64,000 nucleotides of DNA from Candidatus Eisenbacteria bacterium (lineage in GTDB: Bacteria > Eisenbacteria > RBG-16-71-46 > JAFGJU01). The notes under the pieces were generated by a model. That model was not told the origin of the DNA. It saw nothing but the letters and a program-made list of their open reading frames with translations, and made no database searches. The position numbers and the translations under genes were made by a program. The stretch is taken from contig JAPLKG010000017.1 in the NCBI GenBank assembly GCA_026388185.1, forward strand, positions 186,001-250,000. The letters run 5' to 3'. Below are positions 1 to 8,659 of the stretch, piece by piece (the stretch's first letter is position 1; every line of letters begins with the position of its first letter).

Positions 1-872
1 CCAAAGTCCTTGGCAAGACCAAGCGCCTTTTCGTAGTCCTTGATGGCCGCATCGAAGTTCCTCTCAGAACCGTAGGAATCTCCAGTCTTTATCAGCGCAT
101 CCAACACCTGTTCGTCGTCGGGACTGTTCGCAGCGACGGTCGAAAAGCTGACCCTGGCGCTGTCATACTTCGCCATTTCAAAGTAGCATTCTCCGGCTCT
201 GGACAGACTCTTGAAGTACGACTTCGACTTCCTATTCGCGGCGACAAGTCTGTAGTAAGGAAGGGCGCCTGCGTACTGCCTCCTGTCAAATGAAGCATCA
301 CCCAGGGCAGATAGGGCGGCCTCCCTGTCTTCGGAATGAGGATATTGCGTGATGAATTTTTCCAGGACTTGGGAAGATTGATCGTACTCCTTCCTCCCGA
401 AAAAGCACATCCCTGTGAGAAACTGGGCTCTGGGAATGAGTGGGCTCTTGGGGTAGTACATGGTGAGTTCATTGAATTTCCGCATTGCCTTGTCGTAATC
501 GTGCTTCTGATAGTAACACTCTCCGAGCATGAGAATTGCGTCGTCCACCCACTTGCTCTTCGGATAGACCGATATCACCTTTGCGCATTTCTCGATGGCT
601 CTGTCCAGAAGGGCCGACACCTGGCCCGACACGCCCGCCGTCGGCGTGCCCCCCGCCGGCGTGGTTTTTGATCTGGCCGGCTGCTGGGCGGCCCGCATCG
701 CTTGCTGATAGTATTTCCGTGCAGAGTAAAACGTGTTGTAGTAGGCGCAAGAGACAACGTGTGCGGCGAGAAGAGCGGAGAGAAGCACAATGACCAACAA
801 ACCCGGTCGTCGTGGATTCTGCAGCTTCAGGAAATCACGAAACCGAGAGCATGTTTCTTTTTGTGTCATCAT
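1..872 (-). CDS. Partial TPR outer-membrane lipoprotein (BamD/YbgF-like)
   Basis: The gene runs leftward off the window edge, so only about 290 codons are present. The start is a double ATG at 872-867. The N-terminus is a lipoprotein signal: a hydrophobic run (LLVIVLLSALLAAHVVS) ending at a lipobox Cys near residue 42. A Gly/Pro/Thr-rich linker follows, then tandem TPR units recognisable by repeats such as YPKSKWVDDAILMLGECYY and YPHSEDREAALSALGD. This is the pattern of BamD/YfiO- or YbgF-type periplasmic TPR proteins, which act in outer-membrane protein assembly or cell-envelope maintenance. It lies 59 nt downstream of pyrC on the same strand, so it may be read through from the pyr operon. 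The C-terminus is unseen and the exact family is not settled. Confidence 0.8.
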   Translation of the reverse strand, partial: MMTQKETCSRFRDFLKLQNPRRPGLLVIVLLSALLAAHVVSCAYYNTFYSARKYYQQAMRAAQQPARSKTTPAGGTPTAGVSGQVSALLDRAIEKCAKVISVYPKSKWVDDAILMLGECYYQKHDYDKAMRKFNELTMYYPKSPLIPRAQFLTGMCFFGRKEYDQSSQVLEKFITQYPHSEDREAALSALGDASFDRRQYAGALPYYRLVAANRKSKSYFKSLSRAGECYFEMAKYDSARVSFSTVAANSPDDEQVLDALIKTGDSYGSERNFDAAIKDYEKALGLAKDF

Positions 873-931
873 GCAACCCCCGAGCTTTCAAGCCCACGGA
901 GTGGTCACCACTTCATGCCTGGCCCACAATT

Positions 932-2221
932 CTAAGCCTGACGCACAATCTTACCGTCCACAACGGTAACAATCGCTTTACCCACGAGTGTCCATCCCTT
1001 GAAGGGAGTATTGCGGGAGCGGGATGCGAAAGAGCGGGGGTCGACTGTCCACTCCAGTTGCGGATCTATGACTGTGATATCCGCAGTCAGGCCGGAGGCC
1101 ATCTTTCCCGCCTTGATGCCCAGGACAGAAGCTGGAGCCAGAGTCAAGGCCGCGATTGCTTGCGACAAAGAGAGCAGCCCCTTGCTCACGAGGAAGGTCA
1201 TTACCACGCCCACGGTGGTTTCCAGTCCTATCACTCCGAAAGCCGCTTCGTCAAATTCCACGTCCTTTTCCTCTTCGCAGTGCGGGGCGTGGTCCGAGGC
1301 AATCACGTCTATGGTGCCGTCTCTCAGTCCTTCCACAACGGCCTCGCGGTCCTCCTCGCTTCTCAGCGGCGGGTTCATTTTTGTGCTTGTATCGTACCCC
1401 GATACGGCCTTGTCGGAAAGAACCAAGTGGTGCGGCGTGGCCTCAGCCGTGACGGAAAGCCCCCTCTTCTTTGCCTGCCTTATGAGGTCCACCGCGGCCC
1501 TCGTGCTGACGTGCGCAATGTGGACGCGTGCCAGGGTGAGCTCCGCGAGGACGATTTCTCTTGCGACGGCAGCCGCCTCGGAGGCCGCGGGAATGCCCTT
1601 GAGGCCGAGGGTCGTCGACCAGTAGCCCTCGTTCATAACGCCTCCCTTACCGAGATAAGGATCTTCGCAGTGAGAAATGAAAGGCAATCCCGCCATGCGT
1701 GTGTATTCCATTACCCTGCGTGCCACCTCGGAGTTCCCCACGAAATTACCGTCGTCGGAGACTGCAACTGCGCCCGCATCACGCAGGTCCATGATTTCCG
1801 CCATCCGTTCGCCCCCAAGACCCACGGTTGCCGCCGCTACGGAGAACACCTTGACCGGGCTCGTTCTCGCGGCAGTCTCGAGCACGTACCTGACCATCCC
1901 GGAGGTGTCGATTGGAGGTTGCGTGTTGGCCATGCAGGCAATCGAAGTGAACCCCCCGCGGGCCGCGGCAGCGCCGCCACTACCTATTGTCTCCTCGTCT
2001 TCCCTGCCAGGCTCCCTGAGGTGAACGTGCATGTCGACCAATCCCGGAACGACCAGTTTCCCCTCCAGCTCCAGCACTCGCATGCCGGCGTTGACCTCTA
2101 TTCGTTCGGCGAGAAGTTCTATCTTGTCTCCGGAGATGAGAACGTCCATTCTGGCGTCAAGGCCGCTTGACGGATCGATGACTCTTCCGCTTCTCAGAAG
2201 AAGCTTCCCATCCTCGCTCAT
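932..2221 (-). CDS. pyrC: Dihydroorotase, class I (pyrimidine biosynthesis)
   Basis: This enzyme interconverts carbamoyl-aspartate and dihydroorotate, the third step of UMP synthesis, in the cytoplasm. At 429 aa it has the size of class I (Bacillus/Aquifex-type) enzymes. Visible metal-site motifs are DMHVHLREPG (about residues 61-70), the FISHCED histidine, HIAHVSTR, and the catalytic aspartate in DVIASDHAPH near residue 305. The N-terminal LLLRSGRVIDPSSG strand and the C-terminal GKIVRQ strand form the small composite beta-sandwich of amidohydrolases. ATG start preceded by GAGGCGAGG. It is the last gene of pyrR-pyrB-pyrC, 25 nt after pyrB. Confidence 0.97.
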   Translation of the reverse strand: MSEDGKLLLRSGRVIDPSSGLDARMDVLISGDKIELLAERIEVNAGMRVLELEGKLVVPGLVDMHVHLREPGREDEETIGSGGAAAARGGFTSIACMANTQPPIDTSGMVRYVLETAARTSPVKVFSVAAATVGLGGERMAEIMDLRDAGAVAVSDDGNFVGNSEVARRVMEYTRMAGLPFISHCEDPYLGKGGVMNEGYWSTTLGLKGIPAASEAAAVAREIVLAELTLARVHIAHVSTRAAVDLIRQAKKRGLSVTAEATPHHLVLSDKAVSGYDTSTKMNPPLRSEEDREAVVEGLRDGTIDVIASDHAPHCEEEKDVEFDEAAFGVIGLETTVGVVMTFLVSKGLLSLSQAIAALTLAPASVLGIKAGKMASGLTADITVIDPQLEWTVDPRSFASRSRNTPFKGWTLVGKAIVTVVDGKIVRQA

Positions 2222-2246
2222 CGGATTTTCAGCCTCGCCTCGCTAC

Positions 2247-3182
2247 TCACTCGAGCTTGTCGCCCGCTTCGAGACCACTGAGGAGGTACAGAACTGCCAT
2301 CCTCACCGCCACCCCGTTTGAGACCTGCTCCAATATCACCGAGAACGGGCCGTCTGCCACGTCCTGAGCGATCTCCACTCCTCTGTTCATGGGCCCTGGA
2401 TGCATCACAAGAACGTCGTCTTTCGCGACAGAAAGCCGCTCGCGCGTGATGCCGAAGCACCTGGCGTACTCCCTCAAGGTCGGAAAAAGCGAACCTTCTT
2501 GTCTCTCCAACTGGATTCTGAGCACGTTTACCACGTCGGCGCCCTTGAGAGCGTCTTCAATACTGCTCGTCACCTCCACGCCGAGTCTTTCCACCTCGAG
2601 AGGCATGAGGGTCCACGGCCCGCAGACTACGACCTTCGCCCCGAGCTTGGAAAGACCCCATATGTTCGATCTCGCAACCCTGCTGTGAGCAATGTCACCC
2701 ACGATGACCACCCTGAGTCCTTCTACTCTCTTCTTGTACTCGCGAATCGTGAAGATGTCCAGTAGCCCCTGGGTGGGATGCTCGTGCATTCCGTCCCCGG
2801 CATTGATGACCGAACAGTTCAAGGAACGAGCAAGGAAATGAGGAGCACCGGAGGCTTGGTGCCGTATCACAATCATATCAATCTGCATGGCCTCTATGTT
2901 CCTGGCCGTGTCCTTCAGGCTCTCGCCCTTTGAAACGCTGCTGCCCGAAGCAGAAAAGCTCACCGTGTCGGCGCTCAGCCTCTTCTCCGCGAGCTCAAAC
3001 GATATCCTTGTCCTGGTGCTGGGCTCGAAGAAGAGATTCGCGACGGTTTTTCCCCTCAGCGTGGGCACCTTGGGAATGGGCCTCTCCAACACTTCCTTGA
3101 AGGAACGTGCAGTATCGAGAATGGACTCGATGTCCTTCGCCGTCAGTTCTTCGAGACCCAGAAGGTGTTTCCTGCCTGTCAA
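2247..3182 (-). CDS. pyrB: Aspartate carbamoyltransferase catalytic subunit
   Basis: Condenses carbamoyl phosphate with aspartate, the committed step of pyrimidine synthesis. The 311 aa length is normal. The carbamoyl-phosphate loop STRTRISFE lies near residue 55, [10 protein letters not shown] near residue 135, and [12 protein letters not shown] near residue 163. The start is TTG at 3182, overlapping the pyrR stop (TTGA); the ribosome site GGAGGTG is inside the end of pyrR, so the two are probably translationally coupled. No pyrI regulatory subunit is in the window, consistent with control at the RNA level through PyrR. Confidence 0.97.
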   Translation of the reverse strand: MTGRKHLLGLEELTAKDIESILDTARSFKEVLERPIPKVPTLRGKTVANLFFEPSTRTRISFELAEKRLSADTVSFSASGSSVSKGESLKDTARNIEAMQIDMIVIRHQASGAPHFLARSLNCSVINAGDGMHEHPTQGLLDIFTIREYKKRVEGLRVVIVGDIAHSRVARSNIWGLSKLGAKVVVCGPWTLMPLEVERLGVEVTSSIEDALKGADVVNVLRIQLERQEGSLFPTLREYARCFGITRERLSVAKDDVLVMHPGPMNRGVEIAQDVADGPFSVILEQVSNGVAVRMAVLYLLSGLEAGDKLE

Positions 3183-3730
3183 CCCTGAGCCACCTCCCCT
3201 ATTGAGACGCCGTCGAACCCGTCCTCTTCTTCTACGTTCACGGCGACCACTTCCCTCTTGGACGTGGGAAGATTCTTGCCGACAAAGTCGGCCCTCACCG
3301 GCAACTCCCTGTGTCCTCTGTCAACAAGAACCGCAAGCTGGATGGCCGTGGGTCTGCCGAAATCTATTATTTGGTCAAGCGCAGCTCTCACGGTTCGTCC
3401 CGTAAAAAGAACGTCGTCCACGAGCACGACGACCTTCCCGGTTATGTCGGAGGGTATCTCGGTCGATCGTATCACCGGGGTCGCGCCCGTCTGTTGAAGG
3501 TCGTCCCTGTAAAGTGTGATGTCGAGTATTCCGAGAGGGACGTCGGCTCCTTCGAATTCCTTGAGTTTCCTCTGAATTCGCTGTGCCAGTGCCACTCCCC
3601 GCTTCCTTATGCCAATGAGCACTATTCCTTCCGTGCCTTGATTTCGCTCGACTATCTCGTGTGCAATTCTTGCAACGGCCCTGTCCATGGCCTTGGCGTC
3701 CATTATCTGGGCCTTCTCTATGAAGCTCAC
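3179..3730 (-). CDS. pyrR: PyrR, pyrimidine operon attenuation protein / uracil phosphoribosyltransferase
   Basis: PyrR binds UMP/UTP and then a hairpin in pyr leader RNA, which favours transcription termination; it usually also has uracil phosphoribosyltransferase activity. At 183 aa it is full length. The PRPP-binding signature [19 protein letters not shown] lies near residues 100-118. The family-typical REVVAVNV is near the C-terminus. Start is GTG at 3730 with GGAGGG six bases upstream. First gene of pyrR-pyrB-pyrC, directly behind a leader with a terminator and a PyrR-box-like hairpin, which is the arrangement expected for autogenous attenuation. Confidence 0.96.
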   Translation of the reverse strand: MSFIEKAQIMDAKAMDRAVARIAHEIVERNQGTEGIVLIGIRKRGVALAQRIQRKLKEFEGADVPLGILDITLYRDDLQQTGATPVIRSTEIPSDITGKVVVLVDDVLFTGRTVRAALDQIIDFGRPTAIQLAVLVDRGHRELPVRADFVGKNLPTSKREVVAVNVEEEDGFDGVSIGEVAQG

Positions 3731-3751
3731 GGCCGTCCCTCCGGGAAGCTC

Positions 3752-3786
3752 GGAAAAAAGAAGCCTTCTCGCTTGAGCAAGAAGGC
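3752..3786 (-). terminator. Intrinsic attenuator of the pyr operon leader
   Basis: Read on the minus strand, the arm GCCTTCT (3786-3780) pairs with AGAAGGC (3769-3763), with GCT/AGC closing further inside. The hairpin is followed by TTCTTTTTT (to 3752). It ends about 20 nt before the pyrR start and just before its ribosome site, so termination here would silence the whole operon. Confidence 0.85.
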
Positions 3787-3825
3787 ACAGGTGGACTCGA
3801 TGTCGGACATCATCCGTTTCCCCTT

Positions 3826-3845
3826 GCTAGCCTCTCGGAGCTAGC
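3826..3845 (-). promoter_or_regulatory. PyrR-binding hairpin (anti-antiterminator)
   Basis: In the transcript this is GCTAGCTCCGAGAGGCTAGC: a six-base-pair stem around the loop UCCGAGAG. AGCUCCGAGAGGCU matches the published PyrR-binding consensus (ARUCCNGNGAGGYU) at 12 of 14 positions by eye. Its 3' arm continues AGCAAG, complementary to CTTGCT in the 5' arm of the downstream terminator. An alternative antiterminator pairing is therefore possible when PyrR is not bound. Confidence 0.75.
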
Positions 3846-3851
3846 TTAAAA

Positions 3852-3879
3852 GGTCTGACCCACGCAGGAAGCGTAGACC
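3852..3879 (-). promoter_or_regulatory. Additional 5' leader hairpin of the pyr operon
   Basis: Outer arms GGTCT/AGACC and inner arms ACGC/GCGT form a stem-loop just upstream of the PyrR-binding hairpin. It may be a leader-stabilising element. No function can be assigned from sequence alone. Confidence 0.4.
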
Positions 3880-3927
3880 ATGGATTGAAATTACCACGTC
3901 ACGAGCGAAGGCACAAGAGTTTTCTAA

Positions 3928-5013
3928 TCAGGTACCTCGCTTCCGGCTCGAGGATTGCGACCTGCGGTTCGTCCGCTCCAGGTCCAACAAGTATTGTTTT
4001 CTCCACAGCCCGCCGCCGTAGCCACCCAGACGACCGTCTTTGTTGACTACCCGGTGGCAGGGGATCAGGATCGCCACACGGTTCAAACCGTTGCAGCGGG
4101 CCACGGCGCGGTGCGCACCTACCGCACCCATCGCGCGTGATACGGCTTCGTAGGAGCGCGTCTCACCGTAGGGTATGCGCAACAATTCCTCCCAGACTCT
4201 GCACTGAAAGGGAGTACCCGGAAACACGAGCGGAACCGTAAAACGCCTCCTGGAGCCCGCGAAGTACTCGGCCATTTCGTCCTTCAGGCGGACGAGGTGC
4301 TCGTTCTTCCCGGGTATCACAGTACAAGAAAACAGTCTGCGAAGCGTTTTGAATTGAGCCTCCAGCATCCGGCGGTCCGTGAACTCAAGAAGACAGACGC
4401 CTTCCGAGGTAGCACTCGCGACCAGCGGTCCGAGAGGACTTTCCAGCAACGAAGTCACGATGCAATCCAGCTTGCGGCTGCGGCCGGGAGGCCGCCCGAA
4501 CGTCCGCGCGAAGGCTTCTCGAAATCCGCTGTGCGACTCGTACCCGTGTCCGAGGATGACCTCGTCCAAGTCGGTCCCCTGTCGGATCTGCAACAGTGCC
4601 CTTCCCAAGCGTCGCGCTCGCGAATAGTCCTGAAACGTCATTCCGTAGTGCTTGCGAAAATAACGCCTCGCCGCGGCGGGATCTATGCCGCGTTCACGAA
4701 GGTCTCCGTCTCTCAGTCGAAGGATCGGATCCCGCTCGATCTCGGCGAGCAGTGACGTGACCCAGGGGGGCGGACTCCCGGGTAGCTCCATCGGGTTACA
4801 GCGCCTGCAAGGGCGGTAGCCGGCAAACAGGGCTTCTCGGGCCGTCGCGAAGTACACCACGTTGCGAGGCAACGGCTTGCGCGCCGGACACGATGGCCGG
4901 CAGAAGATACCCGTAGTGCGCACCCCGAGGAAAAAAATCCCATCGTAGGTAGCATCACTCTTCTGATAGGCACGCTGCATCTCGGCGATTGAAGGTCGCG
5001 TCTTCATGCTCAC
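3928..5013 (-). CDS. ada: Bifunctional Ada: DNA methylphosphotriester/O6-methylguanine repair protein and regulator
   Basis: Self-inactivating DNA repair protein that takes methyl groups from phosphotriesters and O6-methylguanine and, once methylated, activates transcription. I place the start at GTG 5013 because AAGGAGG lies eight bases upstream; this gives 361 aa. The N-terminal Cys4 zinc/acceptor site then falls at residues 38, 42, 69 and 72 (CRPSC, PCRRC), the same numbers as E. coli Ada (354 aa). An AraC-type HTH follows (DYSRARRLGRALLQI, then GFREAFARTFGRPPG). The methyltransferase active site IPCHRVV has its Cys near residue 319. The frame is open upstream to 5238, but that part lacks Ada similarity. 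It sits upstream of pyrR on the same strand. Confidence 0.95.
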   Translation of the reverse strand: MSMKTRPSIAEMQRAYQKSDATYDGIFFLGVRTTGIFCRPSCPARKPLPRNVVYFATAREALFAGYRPCRRCNPMELPGSPPPWVTSLLAEIERDPILRLRDGDLRERGIDPAAARRYFRKHYGMTFQDYSRARRLGRALLQIRQGTDLDEVILGHGYESHSGFREAFARTFGRPPGRSRKLDCIVTSLLESPLGPLVASATSEGVCLLEFTDRRMLEAQFKTLRRLFSCTVIPGKNEHLVRLKDEMAEYFAGSRRRFTVPLVFPGTPFQCRVWEELLRIPYGETRSYEAVSRAMGAVGAHRAVARCNGLNRVAILIPCHRVVNKDGRLGGYGGGLWRKQYLLDLERTNRRSQSSSRKRGT

Positions 5014-5456
5014 GATTTCACCCTCCTTGAGGTAGACGGTGCGCAAATCGGGGGCCGCGATAGAAGGCCCCATGTCCGTGCGCCCAATTCTGCCTGCGGC
5101 AGGGATAATCGTCCACCGATTCTTGAACACCAATGTCTGGTGTCGCAGGCGGTATCGCGTCCCGTGCTCGTCAGAGACGCTCTCCGACAATGACGACGCT
5201 CGATGCCGGCACGAAATGGCGACGCGGGGCGCGGGCACTGCCGCTCGCGATCGGCGACCGCACGCGACGAAAACAGGGACTGCGCTACGATCGTGCGTGT
5301 CTAACTCATATCTGCCATCATACTGGAGCTCTCGGGTCAGAGCAAGTCCACTCTGAGCGCTTTTGGTGTTGCGTTGAGCAACCCGGGCATATAGTATTTA
5401 CGTGTTTGCCCACATGGACGGGGACAACATGGATGGGCCGCACAGATAGGGACAAC
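5014..5456. other. Intergenic region between divergent ada and exporter operon
   Basis: About 440 bp with no convincing gene, although the plus frame of the downstream adaptor is open through much of it. It should hold both promoters. A TATAGT at 5390-5395 could be a -10 for the exporter, but the spacing to the nearest -35-like TTGCGT is only 15. From about 5412 the sequence carries short imperfect repeats of GGACRGGGACAACATGG that run into the next gene. Confidence 0.5.
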
Positions 5457-6752
5457 ATGGAAGAGACTGCCCAACGGGGACGGACCCATACCGACGGGAA
5501 CCAGCTGGACAGAGATCTAACGGATAGAGGCCGTATGGACAGAGACCTCATAGACAAGGACCTTTCAGAACTGAGTATCGACCCGTCTGCGCGGGAAGGC
5601 CACAAGGCCGACCGTCGGCTGATTGTGTCGTTCGTCATAGTCGGCGTGGCGACGCTGGCGGCCCTTCTCTGGTTCCTTGGCAGAGGGCACGCGGTCGAGG
5701 TCCGTGTCGCGACGGTGCGAGAAGCCAGTGCGGCTCAGGCCGCCGTATTGAATGCGAGCGGGTACGTGACTCCCAGGCGCCGTGCGACCGTCTCAGCCAA
5801 GGTCACGGGGAAGATTGCTGAGGTTCTCATCGACGAAGGAATGCACGTCAAGACAGGACAGGTCCTCGCCCGGCTCGACGACGTGGATGCAGTCGCCGCT
5901 CTCCGCGCGGCCCAAGCGGAGAAGGCCGTGGCGGTCGCGGCACTTACTGACCTCGACATGAGGCTCGCAAACGCCGGCCGAACCCTCAAGCGCATGAAGG
6001 AACTCCGAACTCGGGAGCTCGTGAGTGAGGAAGAGCTCGACAACGCCGAGACGGCCGTGGCGAGCTACGAGGCGCAGATCTCTCTCGCGAAAGAAGAGGT
6101 GAAGGCCTCGGAGCGGTCCGTCGAGATCACCCGGCAGAATCGCGAGAACTGCATCGTTCGAGCCCCATTCGCCGGCATCGTGGTCTCTAAAGACGCTCAA
6201 CCCGGGGAGATGGTCTCCCCCATTTCGGCCGGTGGCGGTTATACCCGCACCGGCATCGCCACAATCGTGGACATGGCCTCGCTCGAGATCGAGGTCGACG
6301 TGAATGAATCGTACATCGCGCGTGTGACGCCGGGCCAGCGCGTGGAAGCGGTGCTCGATGCGTACCCGGACTGGCGGATTCCTTCCGCGGTCCGAACCGT
6401 CATCCCGACGGCCGACAGACAGAAGGCGACGGTCAAGGTCCGCATCGCCTTCGATGAGCTCGATCCCCGCATTCTCCCTGACATGGGAGTGAAAGTCTCT
6501 TTCCTGGAGGGAGCAGTCGATTCGACCGATGCCTCCCTCACGCTCGTACCACGCGACGCCGTGCGACTTGAGAAGGATAGGCCCTACGCCTTCGTCGTGA
6601 AGGACAGTCGCATCGAACGTCGGGCAGTCCGAACAGGCCGCGAAGGCGGCTCCGACATCGAGATTCTCGCCGGGCTCCGGCGCGGCGAACAGGTTGTAAC
6701 ATCATCAAGCGGTGAGCTCCATGATGGCGCCCGCGTCTCTGTTGCGAAATAG
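5457..6752 (+). CDS. Periplasmic adaptor (membrane fusion) subunit of a MacAB-like exporter
   Basis: HlyD/MacA-type adaptor that would link an inner-membrane ABC pump to an outer-membrane channel. Start taken at ATG 5457 (431 aa); ATG 5433 is possible. The order is a highly charged, Arg/Asp-rich cytoplasmic tail with repeated DRDL-like units, one membrane anchor (LIVSFVIVGVATLAALLWFL), a split lipoyl/barrel domain (ASGYVTPRRRATVSAKVTG and IVRAPFAGIVVSKDA), a helical hairpin (about 130-200), and a beta-barrel and membrane-proximal domain to the end. The downstream genes are the ATPase and two permeases. No TolC-like gene is in the window. Substrate unknown. Confidence 0.85.
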   Translation: MEETAQRGRTHTDGNQLDRDLTDRGRMDRDLIDKDLSELSIDPSAREGHKADRRLIVSFVIVGVATLAALLWFLGRGHAVEVRVATVREASAAQAAVLNASGYVTPRRRATVSAKVTGKIAEVLIDEGMHVKTGQVLARLDDVDAVAALRAAQAEKAVAVAALTDLDMRLANAGRTLKRMKELRTRELVSEEELDNAETAVASYEAQISLAKEEVKASERSVEITRQNRENCIVRAPFAGIVVSKDAQPGEMVSPISAGGGYTRTGIATIVDMASLEIEVDVNESYIARVTPGQRVEAVLDAYPDWRIPSAVRTVIPTADRQKATVKVRIAFDELDPRILPDMGVKVSFLEGAVDSTDASLTLVPRDAVRLEKDRPYAFVVKDSRIERRAVRTGREGGSDIEILAGLRRGEQVVTSSSGELHDGARVSVAK

Positions 6753-6776
6753 TCAAGCTTACACAAGGAGATTGCC

Positions 6777-7520
6777 ATGGTCCGGGTCGATGGTAAGGGA
6801 AGCGGATCGCTCGTCGAAATCAGAAGCCTTGATAAGAAATACCACCGCGGTGAGGAAGAGATCGACGTTCTGCGCGGCCTCAACCTTGACGTCGACCAAG
6901 GCGAGTTCATCGCGTTCATGGGCCCCTCGGGCTCCGGAAAAACGACGCTCCTCAACCTCATAGGAGGCCTCGACGTCCCGACGGCGGGCTCGGTGCGCAT
7001 TGCCGGGGACGAGATCAGCGCCCTCTCGGGTCGCAAACTTGCCGCGTGGCGCGCGCGTCACATCGGATTCATCTTCCAAATGTACAATCTCATCCCGGTG
7101 CTTACGGCCTACCAGAACGTGCAGCTTCCGCTCCTTCTCACCGGCCTCTCGAGGGTCGACCGTCGCAAACACGTGGAGGCCGCGCTCGACCTGGTCGGTC
7201 TCGGCGATCGCATGCACCACTACCCGCGCCAACTCTCGGGCGGCCAAGAGCAGCGTGCGGCGATCGCTCGCGCGATCGTGGCGGACCCCACGATTCTCCT
7301 GTGCGACGAACCTACCGGAGACCTCGACCGGGCCTCCGGCGACGAAATTCTCGGCATCATCAGCCGCCTGGCGAAAGAGCACGGGAAGACCATATTTCTT
7401 GTGACCCACGACTCGCTTGCCGCGAAGCGCGCGGGGACGGTGCTGCATCTGGACAAGGGGACGCTCCTCGAGTGCGGCGCAGACGGACCGCCCGTCTGTA
7501 GGCCGGAGGAGAAGGCATGA
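6777..7520 (+). CDS. ABC transporter ATPase (MacB/LolD family)
   Basis: Energises the adjacent permeases. Walker A GPSGSGKT is at residues 49-56, the signature LSGGQ near 148, Walker B TILLCDEPTGDLD near 165-177, and the switch histidine in VTHD near 204. All catalytic residues are present, and 247 aa is normal for the LolD/MacB ATPase group. Strong ribosome site AAGGAG seven bases before the ATG. The stop region overlaps the next gene start by four bases, so this is clearly one operon. The signature reads LSGGQEQRAAIARA, with Glu where Gln is usual in this subfamily; likely harmless. Confidence 0.93.
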   Translation: MVRVDGKGSGSLVEIRSLDKKYHRGEEEIDVLRGLNLDVDQGEFIAFMGPSGSGKTTLLNLIGGLDVPTAGSVRIAGDEISALSGRKLAAWRARHIGFIFQMYNLIPVLTAYQNVQLPLLLTGLSRVDRRKHVEAALDLVGLGDRMHHYPRQLSGGQEQRAAIARAIVADPTILLCDEPTGDLDRASGDEILGIISRLAKEHGKTIFLVTHDSLAAKRAGTVLHLDKGTLLECGADGPPVCRPEEKA

Positions 7521-8659
7521 TGAAATACCTTCACCTCGTCTTGGTCAATCTCAAGCGCAAGAAACTCCGTACGGCACTCACGGCCGGGTCCTTTCTGGTG
7601 GCGCTATTTCTTTTCGGACTACTGATGACGATAAAGGTTGCCCTGAGTTCGGGTGTCGACGTGGCCGGAGCCGACCGGCTCGTCGTCCGCAACAAGGTGT
7701 CCCTCATCATGCCCCTGCCGTTCGCCTACCGGGACCAGATGCGGGCGATACCGCACATCGCGGACGTGACCTTCGCGACCTGGTTCGGCGGATACTATCA
7801 AGACATGAGAAACTTCTTCCCAAACTATGCGATTGACGTGGAAGCCTACCGCCGGGTCTATCCCGAATACACTATCTCGGACGAAGAGTGGAACGCCTTC
7901 ATGAACGACCGACAGGGTTGCATCATCAGCCCAGTACTCGCGGATCGTTTCGGATTCAAGCTCGGAGACCGGATACCCATGGAAGGAACGGTTTGGCAAG
8001 GGACTTGGGAGTTCAACGTGCGTGGAATCTACGAGGTCCGGCGCAAAGAGCTTCTCACTTCCGAGCTCTGGTTTCAGTACCCCTACCTCGACGAGCGGAG
8101 GCCCTTTATGAAGGGCACCGTCGGGTGGTACGTCGTGAAAGTCGACGATCCTGCGAACGCCGTCCAAGCGGCCAAGGCAATAGATGAGCGTTTCGCAAAC
8201 TCCCCCTTCGAGACGAAGACCGAGACCGAAAAGGCCTTCGCCGCAGGCTTCGCCAATCAAATGGGAAACATCAAGCTCCTTATCCTCTCCATCGGGAGCG
8301 TCGTCTTCTTCACACTGCTCCTGGTCACAGGAAACTCGATGGCCAGCGCTATCCGCGAACGTACGGGAGAGCTTGCCGTCATGAAGACAATAGGTTTCAG
8401 CGACGTCTCAATCCTATCGCTGGTCATGTCCGAATCGCTCATCGTGGCCGCTACGGGCGGGGCAGCCGGACTAGCTCTCGCAAAACTCTTCACTCTGAGA
8501 GGTGACCCGACGCACGGAATGCTCCCGTTCTTCTACCTGTCCGGGAAGACTCTGGCCATCGGTTTCTGTTTGACACTCGTCGCCGGCGCGGTCTCGGGAA
8601 TCATCCCCGCCGTCGGAGCGATGCGCCTCAAGATAGTGGACGCCCTTAGAAAGGTGTGA
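7517..8659 (+). CDS. FtsX-like ABC transporter permease 1
   Basis: Inner-membrane permease of the MacB/FtsX superfamily, 380 aa. There is one N-terminal membrane segment (about 17-38), a large extracytoplasmic MacB-PCD-like domain (about 40-250), and three C-terminal segments (about 256-280, 305-330, 345-370) carrying the FtsX signature RERTGELAVMKTIGFSD. It overlaps the ATPase gene by ATGA and the second permease by GTGA. Paired with permease 2 it would form a heterodimer, unlike homodimeric MacB, in which ATPase and permease are fused. Confidence 0.88.
   Translation: MMKYLHLVLVNLKRKKLRTALTAGSFLVALFLFGLLMTIKVALSSGVDVAGADRLVVRNKVSLIMPLPFAYRDQMRAIPHIADVTFATWFGGYYQDMRNFFPNYAIDVEAYRRVYPEYTISDEEWNAFMNDRQGCIISPVLADRFGFKLGDRIPMEGTVWQGTWEFNVRGIYEVRRKELLTSELWFQYPYLDERRPFMKGTVGWYVVKVDDPANAVQAAKAIDERFANSPFETKTETEKAFAAGFANQMGNIKLLILSIGSVVFFTLLLVTGNSMASAIRERTGELAVMKTIGFSDVSILSLVMSESLIVAATGGAAGLALAKLFTLRGDPTHGMLPFFYLSGKTLAIGFCLTLVAGAVSGIIPAVGAMRLKIVDALRKV

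Noticed and set aside
5355-5364. AAAAGCGCTC (minus strand), similar to the E. coli Ada box AAAGCGCA
   Set aside because: It is about 340 bp from the ada start and the match is short; no promoter next to it.
5133-5456. N-terminal extension of the exporter adaptor in the same open frame
   Set aside because: No similarity to adaptors, Arg/Cys-rich and without a ribosome site; the start was placed at 5457.
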